Origin: Streptomyces sp. NBC_01296
GTDB taxonomy: Bacteria; Actinomycetota; Actinomycetes; Streptomycetales; Streptomycetaceae
Reading direction: 5' to 3'
Assembly: GCF_035984415.1 (NCBI RefSeq)
Contig: NZ_CP130720.1
Span: 3,472,001 to 3,536,000, forward strand
Length of the DNA stretch: 64,000 nt
Part shown: one piece after another, positions 8,799-17,658 of the stretch
Position numbering within the stretch: position 1 is the first letter of the stretch
Layout: every line of letters starts with the position of its first letter
The notes under the pieces: model-generated
Told to the model about the DNA's origin: nothing
What the model saw: only the letters and a program-made list of their open reading frames with translations
Database searches by the model: none
Translations under genes and position numbers: made by a program

Positions 8799-8837
8799 GG
8801 GCCGTACTACCTCGCCGTTCTTCGTGGTTCGAGCCGG

Positions 8838-9827
8838 TCAGTGTCTTGGTCTGGAGGAGCCGGGAGAGCCGGAGAACGCCGGTGCTGCCGTCCGGCCCCC
8901 TTCCTCGGCCGGCGGCGGTGCGGCCAGCGGCGCGGCGCAGAAGCCGCAGCGGTCGCCGATGAGCTCGAGGCCGCACCAGTGGCACTGCTCGCGCCGAACG
9001 GAGGCGACGAGCTGGTAGAGCACGGCCGGGTCCGGGATGGCGGCGGCGAACTCCACGAGCTTCGTCGTGGCCCACCAGACGGGCGAGTCGGCGGGGAGCG
9101 GGTTCTCCATCACGCCCTGGACCTGCCAGGCGGGGGCGAGTTCGGCCGCCACCCAGTCGGAGGCGAGCTGGCCGCGGGCGAAGGTGAGGTGCGTGGCGAA
9201 TCCGGGGCCGGGCGGCAGCCCGGCGCCCGCTGCGGCCCCGGAGCGGGCGCCTCCGGAGCGGGCGCCCGAGCCGTGCCCGCCGTGTGCGGCGCGGCCGCCG
9301 TGGGCCTTGCCGCCGGAGCCGCTCAGCCTGACCAGGTGCGGGGTCGGGTGGGCCAGTACGGCGAACTGCGCGTTCGGCGACCACGAGCGCGCGTGGGCCT
9401 TGAGGCCGACCGGGACCCGGTCCAGTTTGGCGACCGAGCCCAGCAGGGCCCCCGCGTGGATGTAGTGGGACAGCAGCCGGGCCGCGGAGGCGATGACCCC
9501 GGGGCTGAAGTCGCAGACGCTCAGCTGGCGCAGCTGACGTACCAGCAGGGCCGTGGCCAGCGGGGGCAGATCGAGGTCGATGAGGGCGATCCGGTCGGTC
9601 TCCAGGATGGCCCGCACCGTGTGCAGCCGCTGGACGGTCGCCGTCGGCAGCCAGGGCGGCACGAAGACCACGAGGTGGCCGTGGCGCTCCAGCAGGGCGC
9701 TCGTCTCGGCGAGCGCGCCCGCCAGGTCTAGCTGCCCCGGCGGGTGCAGTACGACGGCCGGCGGTGTGTGCCGGTCAGGGGCCGGCAGCGCCAGATCGGC
9801 GCTGGTGACGGCAATGGCGGTCGGCAC
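8838..9827 (-). CDS. Conserved-type hypothetical with C-terminal zinc ribbon, heads tad operon
   Basis: I chose the GTG at 9827 (VPTAIAVTSADLALPAPDRH) because GGGGG lies about 5 nt upstream; the frame is open to 10022 but that part is Cys/Gly-rich and runs into the promoter region. The 329-aa product has an N-terminal alpha/beta region (ALLERHGHLVVFVPPWLPTATVQRLHTVRAILETDRIALIDLDLPPLATALLVRQLRQL) that is reminiscent of a nucleotide-binding fold but lacks a P-loop. A Gly/Ala/His-rich linker follows, then a C-terminal zinc ribbon CHWCGLELIGDRCGFC with two CxxC pairs. I do not recognise the family. Its position directly before cpaB suggests co-transcription with the pilus genes, perhaps in regulation or assembly. 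Confidence 0.72.
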   Translation of the reverse strand: MPTAIAVTSADLALPAPDRHTPPAVVLHPPGQLDLAGALAETSALLERHGHLVVFVPPWLPTATVQRLHTVRAILETDRIALIDLDLPPLATALLVRQLRQLSVCDFSPGVIASAARLLSHYIHAGALLGSVAKLDRVPVGLKAHARSWSPNAQFAVLAHPTPHLVRLSGSGGKAHGGRAAHGGHGSGARSGGARSGAAAGAGLPPGPGFATHLTFARGQLASDWVAAELAPAWQVQGVMENPLPADSPVWWATTKLVEFAAAIPDPAVLYQLVASVRREQCHWCGLELIGDRCGFCAAPLAAPPPAEEGGRTAAPAFSGSPGSSRPRH

Positions 9828-10209
9828 GCGAATCCCCCTGTTCACCCCGTACGCCCCATACGTCGGCGCCGCCGTCGCGTACGCGCACCCCTGCGCGACC
9901 GCAAACGATCGGCGCCCTTCCCCCTTGCCCCAGCACCATATCCGCGTCGTCCCTGGCAGGGCAGGGCCTTGGGAATTCCCGTGCTGCAGGCACCTGTCAC
10001 AGGTGGCGGGAAACCCGGACAACCGGGATCGGATGCCCGATCAATTCAAGCCACATTGCAAAGAGCCTTGACACGGAGATTGGTCTGGACCAACTTGGGG
10101 CCAACACGTTGACGGGTTCCCCCACTTACGCCCGAAGGCGTCCCTCCACCTGCCCCTCCGCCTGTTCCACCACCCCCTTCACATCCCCTTCTCCCCCCAC
10201 GGAGACCAC
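9828..10209 (+). promoter_or_regulatory. Divergent control region with predicted DasR site for the chitinase
   Basis: The 382-bp divergent intergenic region lies between the tad operon and the chitinase gene. On the plus strand TTGACA (10068-10073) and CAACTT (10091-10096) are 17 bp apart, a plausible promoter. The spacer carries the palindrome TTGGTCTGGACCAA (10080-10093). This matches the dre element of the GlcNAc-responsive repressor DasR (TGGTCTAGACCA core) and the conserved repeats of Streptomyces chitinase promoters, with one changed base in the centre. Binding there would block the promoter until aminosugars accumulate. No clear promoter for the leftward tad operon could be assigned. 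Confidence 0.8.
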
Positions 10210-11904
10210 GTGAACCGCATACGCTCGCTCGCCCTCCTGGGCGCCGCCACCCTCGCCGCCGGCGGCCTGACCGCCCTCGCCACCGGCACCGCCCAGGCCG
10301 CCGACGTCAACGTCGCCCGCAACGGAGGCTTCGAGTCCGGGCTCGCCGACTGGACGTGCAGCTCCGGGAGCGGCGCCGTCGTGTCCTCGCCCGTGTACGC
10401 CGGGGCCGGTGCCCTCAAGGGCACCCCCGCGGGTCAGGACAACGCGCAGTGCAGTCAGACCGTCACGGTCAAGCCGAACTCGACGTACACGCTCAGCGAG
10501 CAGGTGCAGGGCTCGTACGTGTACCTCGGCGCGACCGGGACCGGTACGCAGGACGTGTCCACCTGGACCCCCGGCTCGGGCGGCGGCTGGCAGAAGCTGT
10601 CGACCACCTTCACCACGGGCCCGAACACCACCCAGGTCACCGTGTGGACGCACGGCTGGTACGGGCAGGCCGCCTACGTCGTCGACGACTTCAGCGTCTT
10701 CGGCCCGGACGGGGGCGGCGGCACCGACCCCGGCCCGTCCGTGCCCGGCGCCCCGGCCGGGACCGCCGTTTCCGGCCAGAGCGCCAACGGGCTCACCCTT
10801 TCGTGGAACGCGGTCAGCGGGGCGAGCGGCTACTACGTCTATCAGGACGGCGTCCGGGTCAAGACCGCGTCCGGCTCCCCCGCCCAGATCACCGGGCTCG
10901 CCGCCGCCACCTCGTACTCCTTCCAGGTGAGCGCGTACAACGCGGCCGGCGAGGGTCCGAAGTCCGCGGCGGTGACCGGCACGACCACCGGCGGCGGGAA
11001 CCCGGACCCGAACCCCTCGGTCCCCAAGCACGCGCTGACCGGCTACTGGCAGAACTTCAACAACGGCGCGACCGTCCAGAAGATCTCGGACGTCTCGTCC
11101 CAGTACGACATCATCGCCGTCTCCTTCGCCGACGCCACGACCACGCCCGGGGCCATCTCCTTCAACCTCGACTCGGCCGGTCTCGGCGGCTACACGGTCG
11201 ACCGGTTCAAGGCGGACATCGCCGCGAAGAAGGCCGCCGGCAAGTCCGTCACCCTCTCCGTCGGCGGCGAGAAGGGCACCATCTCGGTGAACGACTCGAC
11301 CTCCGCGAACAACCTGGCGAACTCGGCGTACGCGCTGATGCAGGAGTACGGCTTCAGCGGGATCGACATCGACCTGGAGAACGGCCTCAACCCGACCTAC
11401 ATGACGCAGGCCCTGCGCTCGCTGTCCGCCAAGGCCGGCCCCTCGCTCGTCATCACGATGGCCCCGCAGACCATCGACATGCAGTCGACGGCGGGCGGCT
11501 ACTTCAAGACGGCGCTGAACATCAAGGACATCCTCACCGTCGTCAACATGCAGTACTACAACAGCGGCTCGATGAACGGCTGCGACGGCAAGGTCTACTC
11601 GCAGGGCTCGGTGGACTTCCTCACCGCGCTGGCCTGCATCCAGCTCGAGGGCGGCCTCGACCCCTCGCAGGTGGGCATCGGCGTCCCGGCCTCGCCGAGC
11701 GGCGCGGGCAGCGGGTACGTCTCCCCGACCATCGTGAACAACGCCCTGGACTGCCTGGCCCGGGGCACGAACTGCGGATCCTTCAAGCCCTCGAAGACGT
11801 ACCCGGGGCTGCGCGGCGCGATGACCTGGTCGACCAACTGGGACGCCAAGGCGGGGAGCGCTTGGTCCAACTCGGTGGGTCCGAAGGTTCACGGCCTGCC
11901 CTAG
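10210..11904 (+). CDS. Secreted GH18 chitinase with CBM and FN3 domains
   Basis: The 564-aa exoenzyme has a Sec signal peptide (MNRIRSLALLGAATLAAGGLTALATGTAQAADV, cleavage after AQA), a jelly-roll carbohydrate-binding module (about residues 31-165, NGGFESGLADWTC), a fibronectin type III domain (about 178-262) and a GH18 barrel (from HALTGYWQNFNNG, about 275, to the end). The catalytic strand reads GFSGIDIDLENG. Compared with DxxDxDxE, the two inner Asp and the catalytic Glu are present but the first Asp is Ser. The GTG start follows GGAGA. It degrades chitin outside the cell; DasR-type control is predicted from the upstream site. Confidence 0.93.
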   Translation: MNRIRSLALLGAATLAAGGLTALATGTAQAADVNVARNGGFESGLADWTCSSGSGAVVSSPVYAGAGALKGTPAGQDNAQCSQTVTVKPNSTYTLSEQVQGSYVYLGATGTGTQDVSTWTPGSGGGWQKLSTTFTTGPNTTQVTVWTHGWYGQAAYVVDDFSVFGPDGGGGTDPGPSVPGAPAGTAVSGQSANGLTLSWNAVSGASGYYVYQDGVRVKTASGSPAQITGLAAATSYSFQVSAYNAAGEGPKSAAVTGTTTGGGNPDPNPSVPKHALTGYWQNFNNGATVQKISDVSSQYDIIAVSFADATTTPGAISFNLDSAGLGGYTVDRFKADIAAKKAAGKSVTLSVGGEKGTISVNDSTSANNLANSAYALMQEYGFSGIDIDLENGLNPTYMTQALRSLSAKAGPSLVITMAPQTIDMQSTAGGYFKTALNIKDILTVVNMQYYNSGSMNGCDGKVYSQGSVDFLTALACIQLEGGLDPSQVGIGVPASPSGAGSGYVSPTIVNNALDCLARGTNCGSFKPSKTYPGLRGAMTWSTNWDAKAGSAWSNSVGPKVHGLP

Positions 11905-12030
11905 GCGGTACGTGTGGGGGTGGCCGTCCCGGCAGATTTGGCCGGAATGCAGTTCTTGACCGGGACATGCCACGAGAGCACGCTGTGCGCGTCCGCACGG
12001 CTACCCCCACACTCCCACCCAGGAGAACGC

Positions 12031-13368
12031 ATGCGGCTCCACACCCGACGCAGGGCCGCCGTCACGGCGGCCCTGCTCGCTCTCGCGCTCGGCGCACCCG
12101 CCTACGGCATGAGCGCGACGGCGGCCCCACCGCCCACACCGTCGACCGCCACCCAGGACGAGTCCGTCGTCCAGTACGAGATCAAGGGCCCGTCCACGGC
12201 CGCCGAGCGAACGGCTCTGCTCCGTACGGGTGTTTCGATCGACGAGGTCGACGCCCGCTCGGTCGTCGTCAGCGCCGACCCCATGCAGGCCAAGCAGCTG
12301 CGGGCGCTCGGATACGAGCTGACCGCGCTGCCCGGGCCGCCGGACCGTTCCGAGCGGGGCGTGGCGGCGAGCCCGATGGACTTCCCGTCCAAGGACTCGA
12401 TGTACCACAACTACGCCGAGGCGAACGCGGAGATCGACCAGCGCATCGCGCAGTACCCCTCGATCATGAGCAAGAAAGTGATCGGAAAGTCGTACCAGGG
12501 CCGGGACATCGTCGCCATCAAGATCAGTGACAACGTCGCGACCGACGAGAACGAGCCCGAGGTGCTCTTCACGCACCACCAGCACGCCCGCGAGCACCTG
12601 ACCGTCGAGATGGCGCTCTACCTGCTCAAGGAGTTCGGCTCCAAGTACGGCACCGACACGCGGATCACCAACATGGTCAACGGCCGCGAGATCTGGATCG
12701 TGCCGGACCTCAACCCGGACGGCGGCGAGTACGACATCGCGACCGGCTCCTACCGCTCCTGGCGCAAGAACCGGCAGCCGAACTCGGGCTCCTCGTACGT
12801 CGGCACCGACCTGAACCGGAACTGGAACTACAAGTGGGGCTGCTGCGGCGGCTCCAGCAGCAGCAAGAGCTCCGAGACCTACCGCGGCGCGGCCGCCGAG
12901 TCGGGGCCCGAGGTGAAGGTGGTCGCGGACTTCGTCCGCAGCCGCGTGGTCGGCGGCAAGCAGCAGATCACCGCCGCCATCGACTTCCACACGTACAGCG
13001 AGCTGGTGCTCTGGCCGTTCGGGTGGACGTACAACGACACGGCGCCCGGCCTGACGGCCGACGACCTCGCCGTCTACAAGACCATCGGCACCAGCATGGC
13101 CAACAGCAACGGCTACACGCCGGAGCAGTCGAGCGACCTGTACATCACGGACGGGACGATCGACGACTGGCTGTGGGGCAACCAGAAGATCTTCGCCTAC
13201 ACCTTCGAGATGTACCCGTCCGACACCGGCGGCGGGGGCGGCTTCTACCCGCCGGACGAGGTGATCGACCGCGAGACGGTACGCAACCGCGACGCCGTCC
13301 TGCAACTGCTGGAGAACGCGGACTGCATGTACCGCTCGATCGGCAAGCAGTCGCAGTACTGCACGTGA
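12031..13368 (+). CDS. Secreted M14 zinc carboxypeptidase, 445 aa
   Basis: I chose the ATG at 12031 because AGGAG lies 8 nt upstream and a signal peptide begins there ([26 protein letters not shown]); the frame is open upstream to 11914. A propeptide-like region ([22 protein letters not shown]) precedes the peptidase domain at about residue 115. Zinc ligands are in HHQHAREH (HxxE) and [14 protein letters not shown], substrate-binding Arg/Asn in [15 protein letters not shown], and the catalytic Glu in FAYTFEMYP. These are the M14 (carboxypeptidase T/A-like) motifs and all are present. It should trim C-terminal residues from extracellular peptides. It is separated from the chitinase by 126 nt. 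Confidence 0.93.
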   Translation: MRLHTRRRAAVTAALLALALGAPAYGMSATAAPPPTPSTATQDESVVQYEIKGPSTAAERTALLRTGVSIDEVDARSVVVSADPMQAKQLRALGYELTALPGPPDRSERGVAASPMDFPSKDSMYHNYAEANAEIDQRIAQYPSIMSKKVIGKSYQGRDIVAIKISDNVATDENEPEVLFTHHQHAREHLTVEMALYLLKEFGSKYGTDTRITNMVNGREIWIVPDLNPDGGEYDIATGSYRSWRKNRQPNSGSSYVGTDLNRNWNYKWGCCGGSSSSKSSETYRGAAAESGPEVKVVADFVRSRVVGGKQQITAAIDFHTYSELVLWPFGWTYNDTAPGLTADDLAVYKTIGTSMANSNGYTPEQSSDLYITDGTIDDWLWGNQKIFAYTFEMYPSDTGGGGGFYPPDEVIDRETVRNRDAVLQLLENADCMYRSIGKQSQYCT

Positions 13369-13403
13369 TCCGCGACCTGTGATCCGAGCGCCGCACCGCA
13401 CCG

Positions 13404-13432
13404 GGGGCGCCCCACCGCCAGGGGGGCGCCCC
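13404..13432. terminator. Bidirectional hairpin terminator
   Basis: Ten-bp arms GGGGCGCCCC (13404-13413) and GGGGCGCCCC (13423-13432) flank a 9-nt loop, followed by TTT on the plus strand. It lies between the convergent carboxypeptidase and ridA genes and can terminate both. Confidence 0.75.
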
Positions 13433-13445
13433 TTTCGGCCGGGGG

Positions 13446-13856
13446 CTACCCGACGACGGCGAGGGCGTCGATCTCGATGAGGAGGCCGGCGGGCAGGCCG
13501 ACGTACACGGTGGTGCGGGCGGCCGGGGCCTCCTTGAGGCCCCGCTCTTCGAAGTAGGCGTTGTAGAGGGCGTTCATCTCGGCGAAGTGCCCGGTGTCGG
13601 TGAGGTACACCCGGATCATCATCACGTCGTCCCAGCCCGCGCCGCCGGCCTCCAGCACGGAGCGGACGTTCTCCAGCGTCTGGAGGGTCTGCTCGCGCAG
13701 CGTCGGCCCGGCGGGGGTGGGCGCCCGGCCGTCCACGTGCGGGAGGAAGCCGACCTGGCCGGCGACCTGGAGGATGTTCCCCTTGCGCACGCCGTGCGAG
13801 AACTTCGCGGGCGGGGTGGTGTGCGTGTCCGGCGTGATGGCGGTCTTCTCGGTCAC
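13446..13856 (-). CDS. ridA: RidA/YjgF-family enamine/imine deaminase, 136 aa
   Basis: The protein has the normal RidA length and fold signature: FSHGVRKGNILQVAGQVGFLP, VRSVLEAGGAGWDDVMMIRVYLTD, then PAARTTVYVGLPAGLLIEIDALA. The Arg in AARTT and the Glu in LIEIDALA correspond to the active-site Arg and Glu of hydrolytic RidA proteins. RidA proteins hydrolyse reactive 2-aminoacrylate-type enamines/imines released by PLP enzymes. Its start overlaps the iclR stop as ATGA. The divergent neighbour is a PLP enzyme acting on D-hydroxyamino acids, so damage limitation for that reaction is a sensible inference. Confidence 0.9.
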   Translation of the reverse strand: MTEKTAITPDTHTTPPAKFSHGVRKGNILQVAGQVGFLPHVDGRAPTPAGPTLREQTLQTLENVRSVLEAGGAGWDDVMMIRVYLTDTGHFAEMNALYNAYFEERGLKEAPAARTTVYVGLPAGLLIEIDALAVVG

Positions 13857-14617
13857 GGGGTGTCCTCGCTGTTCTCCGGGGAGCCTGAGTACTCCCGGCT
13901 GACGGTGTCGGCGGTCCGCAGGACCAGGGGCAGCAGCTCGAGCAGCCCCTCGGCGGGGACGACCACGCCGGGCGCGGAGACGGACAGCGCGGCGACGACC
14001 CGCCCGTCCGGCCCGTGCACGGGGGCCCCGACGCAGTTGATCGACTCCTCGTGCCCGCCCAGGTCGGTGGCCCAGCCCTGTTCCCGTACGAGGTCCAGCT
14101 CGCGCAGGAAGGCCTGCGCGTCGGGGGTGGAGCGGGCGGTGTAGCGGGGGTAGTCGATGCGCTCGGCGAGGCTGCGCCGCTCGGCCTCGGGGAGGTCGGC
14201 GAGCAGCAGCTTCGCGACGGCGGCGACGGTGAGCGGGACGGGCTTGCCGATGCGGGAGTACATCCGGACGGGGTAGCGGCTGTCGACCTTGTCGACGTAG
14301 ACCACCTCGTCGTCCTGGTGCAGGGCGAGGTGCACGGTGTGCCCGGTGATCCGGTTGAGCTCGACGAGGTGGGGGTGGGCGACGGCGCGGACGTCCAGGT
14401 TCTCCAGGGCCTGCCCGGCCAGCGCGAAGAGCTGCGCGCCGAGGCGGTAGCGGCCGTCGGGCTGGCGGTAGACGAAGCCGTGCTCGTGCAGGGTGCGCAG
14501 CAGGCGCAGGGCCGTGCTCTTGTGCACGCCGAGCTCCTCGGCGACGTCGCCGAGCCCCGCCGCCCCCTTCGCGAGCAGCGGCAGGATCCGCAGCGCCCGC
14601 TCCACCGACTGACTCAC
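13853..14617 (-). CDS. IclR-family transcriptional regulator, 254 aa
   Basis: I start it at the GTG (VSQSVERALRILPLLAKG) preceded by GGAAGGG; the same frame stays open far upstream over the divergent gene, which is not coding. The N-terminal winged helix is at about residues 1-65 (LGDVAEELGVHKSTALRLLRTLHEHGFV) and the IclR effector domain follows (TVHLALHQDDEVVYVDKVDS, LLADLPEAER, SINCVGAPVHGPDGRVVAALSVSAP). It is translationally coupled to ridA and faces the D-amino-acid genes across a 126-bp region holding a perfect inverted repeat. It is therefore the likely regulator of both transcription units, and the effector may be a D-amino acid or its keto acid product. Confidence 0.92.
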   Translation of the reverse strand: MSQSVERALRILPLLAKGAAGLGDVAEELGVHKSTALRLLRTLHEHGFVYRQPDGRYRLGAQLFALAGQALENLDVRAVAHPHLVELNRITGHTVHLALHQDDEVVYVDKVDSRYPVRMYSRIGKPVPLTVAAVAKLLLADLPEAERRSLAERIDYPRYTARSTPDAQAFLRELDLVREQGWATDLGGHEESINCVGAPVHGPDGRVVAALSVSAPGVVVPAEGLLELLPLVLRTADTVSREYSGSPENSEDTP

Positions 14618-14655
14618 GCCATGCCCTTCCGGAACCCCACGCACGCGGCTGGACG

Positions 14656-14729
14656 TTGACCCTTCACCACCAGGGATGTTAGACACCCATAGGCACAGCA
14701 CGCAATGAGCGTTGCACCAGCTGCAACGC
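14656..14729 (+). promoter_or_regulatory. Promoter and inverted-repeat operator of the D-amino-acid operon
   Basis: TTGACC (14656-14661) and TAGACA (14680-14685) are 18 bp apart and would start transcription near 14692. Downstream, GCGTTGCA (14709-14716) and TGCAACGC (14722-14729) form a perfect 8-bp inverted repeat with a 5-bp spacer, ending against the Shine-Dalgarno sequence. IclR-family proteins bind such short palindromes, so this is the probable operator of the divergent IclR gene. Placed downstream of the start site it would act as a roadblock repressor site. Confidence 0.7.
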
Positions 14730-14743
14730 GAGGAGGAATCCGC

Positions 14744-16024
14744 ATGGGCACCGAAGCAGTCCGCCGGCTCGCCGACGAGCCGGTCGACCACCGGTTCAAG
14801 GGGCTGCCGCCCGACGCCGAGCGGGCGAAGCTCACCGTGGGCCGGCTGGCCGCCGAGAAGCGGGATCTCTACACCGGCGGCTTCACCACCCCCGTCCTCA
14901 CGCTCGACGCCGACGCGCTGGAGCACAACCTCACCGCCCTCGGCACGTACGCCGCCCGCCACGGCCTCGCCTTCGCCCCGCACGGCAAGACCTGCATGGC
15001 GCCGCAGCTCTTCCAGCGCCAGCTCGAACACGGCGCCTGGGGCATCACCTCCGCCGTCCCCCACCAGGCCCGCGTCTACCGCGCCTTCGGCATCCAGCGG
15101 ATCTTCCTGGCCAACGAGCTCGTCGACCCGGCCGCCCTGCAGTGGGTGGCCGCCGAGCTCGCCGCCGACCCCGGCTTCCGCTTCGTCTGCTACGTCGACT
15201 CCGTGCGCGGGGTGCAGCTCATGGACCGGGCGCTGCAGGGGCAGGACCAGGTCGTCGACGTCGTCGTCGAGCTCGGCGCCGGCGAGGGCGCCCGTACCGG
15301 CGCGCGGACCGACGAGGACTGCCGGGCCGTCGCCGACGCCGTGGCCGGGGCCGCCACCCTGCGCCTCGTCGGCATCGCCGGGTACGAGGCCGAGGTCCCC
15401 GGCGCCGACCCGGACTCCGTCCACGCGTACCTGAGCCGGCTCACCGCGCTCGCCGTCGAGTTCGACCGGGCCGGGCGGTTCGCCCCCGACCTCGAGGAGA
15501 TCGTCGTCAGCGCCGGCGGCTCCGCCTGGTTCGACGCCGTCGCGGACGTGTTCGGCGCGCTCCCGGAGCTGTCGCGGCCCACCCTGCGACTGCTGCGCTC
15601 CGGCGCGTACGTCTCCCACGACCACGGCTGGTACACCCGCCTGACCCCCTTCAACCGGGTCCCGGAGGAGGGCGGCCTGCGCCCCGCCTTCCGGCTCTGG
15701 ACGCAGGTCGTCTCCCGCCCCTCCCCCACGCAGGCCTTCGTCAACGCCGGCAAGCGCGACATCGCCTACGACCTGGGCCTGCCCGAGGCCGAGCTGGTCC
15801 GCGACGCGCTGACCGGCGAGGAGCGCCCCGCCACCGGTGTCCGCGTGGTCAAACTGTCCGACCAGCACGCCTGGCTGGAGACCGACTCCGCGGACGACGT
15901 CAACGTCGGGGACTGGGTGGCGCTCGGCATGTCCCACCCCTGCACGATCTTCGAGAAGTGGCCGCTGATCCCGGTCGTCGCGGCCGACGGCACGGTCACC
16001 GACTACGTCCGCACCTTCTTCTAG
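14744..16024 (+). CDS. PLP-dependent D-threonine aldolase/D-serine dehydratase-like enzyme
   Basis: The ATG at 14744 has a GAGGAGG ribosome binding site. The 426-aa protein has the alanine-racemase-like barrel N-terminus with the PLP Lys in FAPHGKTCMAPQLF (about residue 85), barrel strands such as FVCYVDSVRGV and VVVELGAGEGARTG, and a C-terminal DSD/D-threonine-aldolase domain ending in a metal-binding type HPC motif (LGMSHPCTIFEKWPLIPVV). The family cleaves or dehydrates D-3-hydroxyamino acids; aldolase versus deaminase activity cannot be decided. It is followed 13 nt later by a D-aminoacylase gene and faces iclR-ridA, so the set forms a D-amino-acid utilisation cassette. Confidence 0.88.
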   Translation: MGTEAVRRLADEPVDHRFKGLPPDAERAKLTVGRLAAEKRDLYTGGFTTPVLTLDADALEHNLTALGTYAARHGLAFAPHGKTCMAPQLFQRQLEHGAWGITSAVPHQARVYRAFGIQRIFLANELVDPAALQWVAAELAADPGFRFVCYVDSVRGVQLMDRALQGQDQVVDVVVELGAGEGARTGARTDEDCRAVADAVAGAATLRLVGIAGYEAEVPGADPDSVHAYLSRLTALAVEFDRAGRFAPDLEEIVVSAGGSAWFDAVADVFGALPELSRPTLRLLRSGAYVSHDHGWYTRLTPFNRVPEEGGLRPAFRLWTQVVSRPSPTQAFVNAGKRDIAYDLGLPEAELVRDALTGEERPATGVRVVKLSDQHAWLETDSADDVNVGDWVALGMSHPCTIFEKWPLIPVVAADGTVTDYVRTFF

Positions 16025-16037
16025 CGGAGCCGCGCCG

Positions 16038-17609
16038 GTGGACCTGGTCATCCGCGGGGCCCGCGTCGTCGACGGCACGGGCGGGCCCTCGTACACCGCC
16101 GACGTCGGCGTGCACGAGGGCCGGATCGCCGAGATCGGCCGGATCCGCTCCGGCGGCCGGCACACCGTCGACGCGCACGGCCTCGCGCTGGCCCCCGGGT
16201 TCGTCGACATGCACGCCCACAGCGACCTCGCCCTGCTCCGCGACCCGGACCACAGCGCCAAGGCCGCCCAGGGCGTGACCCTCGAGGTCCTCGGCCAGGA
16301 CGGGCTCTCGTACGCGCCCGTCGACGACCGCACCCTGGCGCAGGTGCGGGCCGCCATCACCGGCTGGAACGGCGCGGGCGAGGACATCGAGTTCGGCTGG
16401 CGGGACGTGGGCGGGTACCTGGACCGGCTCGACCGCACCGGCATCGCCGTCAACGCCGCGTACCTCGTCCCGCAGGGCACCGTCCGCGCGTACGCCATCG
16501 GCTGGGACGACCGCCCGGCCACCCCCGCCGAGCTCGACCGGATGCGTACGCTCGTCGCCGAGGGCCTCGCGCAGGGCGCGGTCGGGCTGTCCTCCGGGCT
16601 CACCTACACCCCCGGCATGTACGCGTCCGGCGCCGAACTGACCGAGCTGTGCCGGGTGGTGGCCGCGTACGGCGGCTACTACTGCCCGCACCACCGCTCG
16701 TACGGGCGCGGCGCGCTCGACGCGTACGCCGAGATGGTCGAGCTGAGCCGGGAGGCCGGCTGCGCGCTGCATCTCGCGCACGCCACCATGAACTTCGCGG
16801 AGAACGAGGGCCGGGCGGGCGCCCTCCTCGCCCTCCTCGACGACGCCCTCGCCGCCGGGGCCGACATCACCCTCGACTCGTACCCGTACACCCCGGGCTG
16901 CACCACCCTCGTCGCGCTCCTGCCCAGTTGGGCGGGCGAGGGCGGGCCGCAGGCCGTCCTCGCCCGGCTGCGCGACGACGCCGAGGCCGAGCGGATCCGG
17001 TACGCGCTGGAGGTGACCGGGGCCGACGGCTGCCACGGCGTCCCCGTCGACTGGGCGACGATCGAGATCTCGGGAACGGCGGACCCCGCGCTCGGGGCGT
17101 ACGTCGGCACGCGCCTGCGGGACTGGGACACCGCGCGGCGGCTGCTGGTGGAGGACCGGCTGGGGCCGACGGTCCTCCAGCACGTCGGCCACGAGGAGAA
17201 CGTCCGGGCGATCATGCGCCACCGGGTCCACACCGGCGGCTCGGACGGCATCCTCCAGGGCGCGAAACCGCATCCGCGGGCGTACGGCACCTTCCCGCAC
17301 TACCTCGGGCGCTATGTGCGCGAGCTCGGCGTGCTCTCGCTGGAGGAGTGCGTGGCCCACCTGTCCGGCCGCCCGGCGGCCCGACTGCGGTTGCCCGACC
17401 GGGGGTTGGTGCGCACCGGCCGGCGCGCCGATCTCGTCCTGTTCGACCCGGACACGGTCGCGGCCGGGTCGACGTACGAGAACCCGCGGGCGCTGCCGGC
17501 CGGCATCCCCCACGTGCTGATCGGCGGCCGGTTCGTGATGCGGGACGGGAAGAGGACGGACGCCTTGGCCGGCCGGTCGGTCCGCAGGACGCCGTACCGC
17601 GGGCGCTGA
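16038..17609 (+). CDS. N-acyl-D-amino-acid deacylase (D-aminoacylase), amidohydrolase family
   Basis: The 523-aa protein starts with GTG (MDLVIRGARVVDGTGGPSY). Metal-binding motifs of the D-aminoacylase branch of the amidohydrolase superfamily are present: APGFVDMHAHSDLALL (HxH), the GVTLEVLGQDG strand, GLSSGLTYTPGMYAS, CALHLAHATMNF, and GGSDGILQGAKPHPRAYGTFPHYLGRYV with the catalytic Asp. It releases D-amino acids from N-acyl derivatives, feeding the upstream PLP enzyme. It overlaps no neighbour but lies only 13 nt downstream, so one mRNA is likely. Length and motif order are normal. Confidence 0.9.
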   Translation: MDLVIRGARVVDGTGGPSYTADVGVHEGRIAEIGRIRSGGRHTVDAHGLALAPGFVDMHAHSDLALLRDPDHSAKAAQGVTLEVLGQDGLSYAPVDDRTLAQVRAAITGWNGAGEDIEFGWRDVGGYLDRLDRTGIAVNAAYLVPQGTVRAYAIGWDDRPATPAELDRMRTLVAEGLAQGAVGLSSGLTYTPGMYASGAELTELCRVVAAYGGYYCPHHRSYGRGALDAYAEMVELSREAGCALHLAHATMNFAENEGRAGALLALLDDALAAGADITLDSYPYTPGCTTLVALLPSWAGEGGPQAVLARLRDDAEAERIRYALEVTGADGCHGVPVDWATIEISGTADPALGAYVGTRLRDWDTARRLLVEDRLGPTVLQHVGHEENVRAIMRHRVHTGGSDGILQGAKPHPRAYGTFPHYLGRYVRELGVLSLEECVAHLSGRPAARLRLPDRGLVRTGRRADLVLFDPDTVAAGSTYENPRALPAGIPHVLIGGRFVMRDGKRTDALAGRSVRRTPYRGR

Positions 17610-17658
17610 GACCGTTGAGGCCGTGGGGGGTTCAGGCCGTCCGCCTACGATGGGCGGC

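Noticed and set aside
11914..12030. GTG at 11914 as start of the M14 carboxypeptidase
   Set aside because: The signal peptide and AGGAG site both point to ATG 12031.
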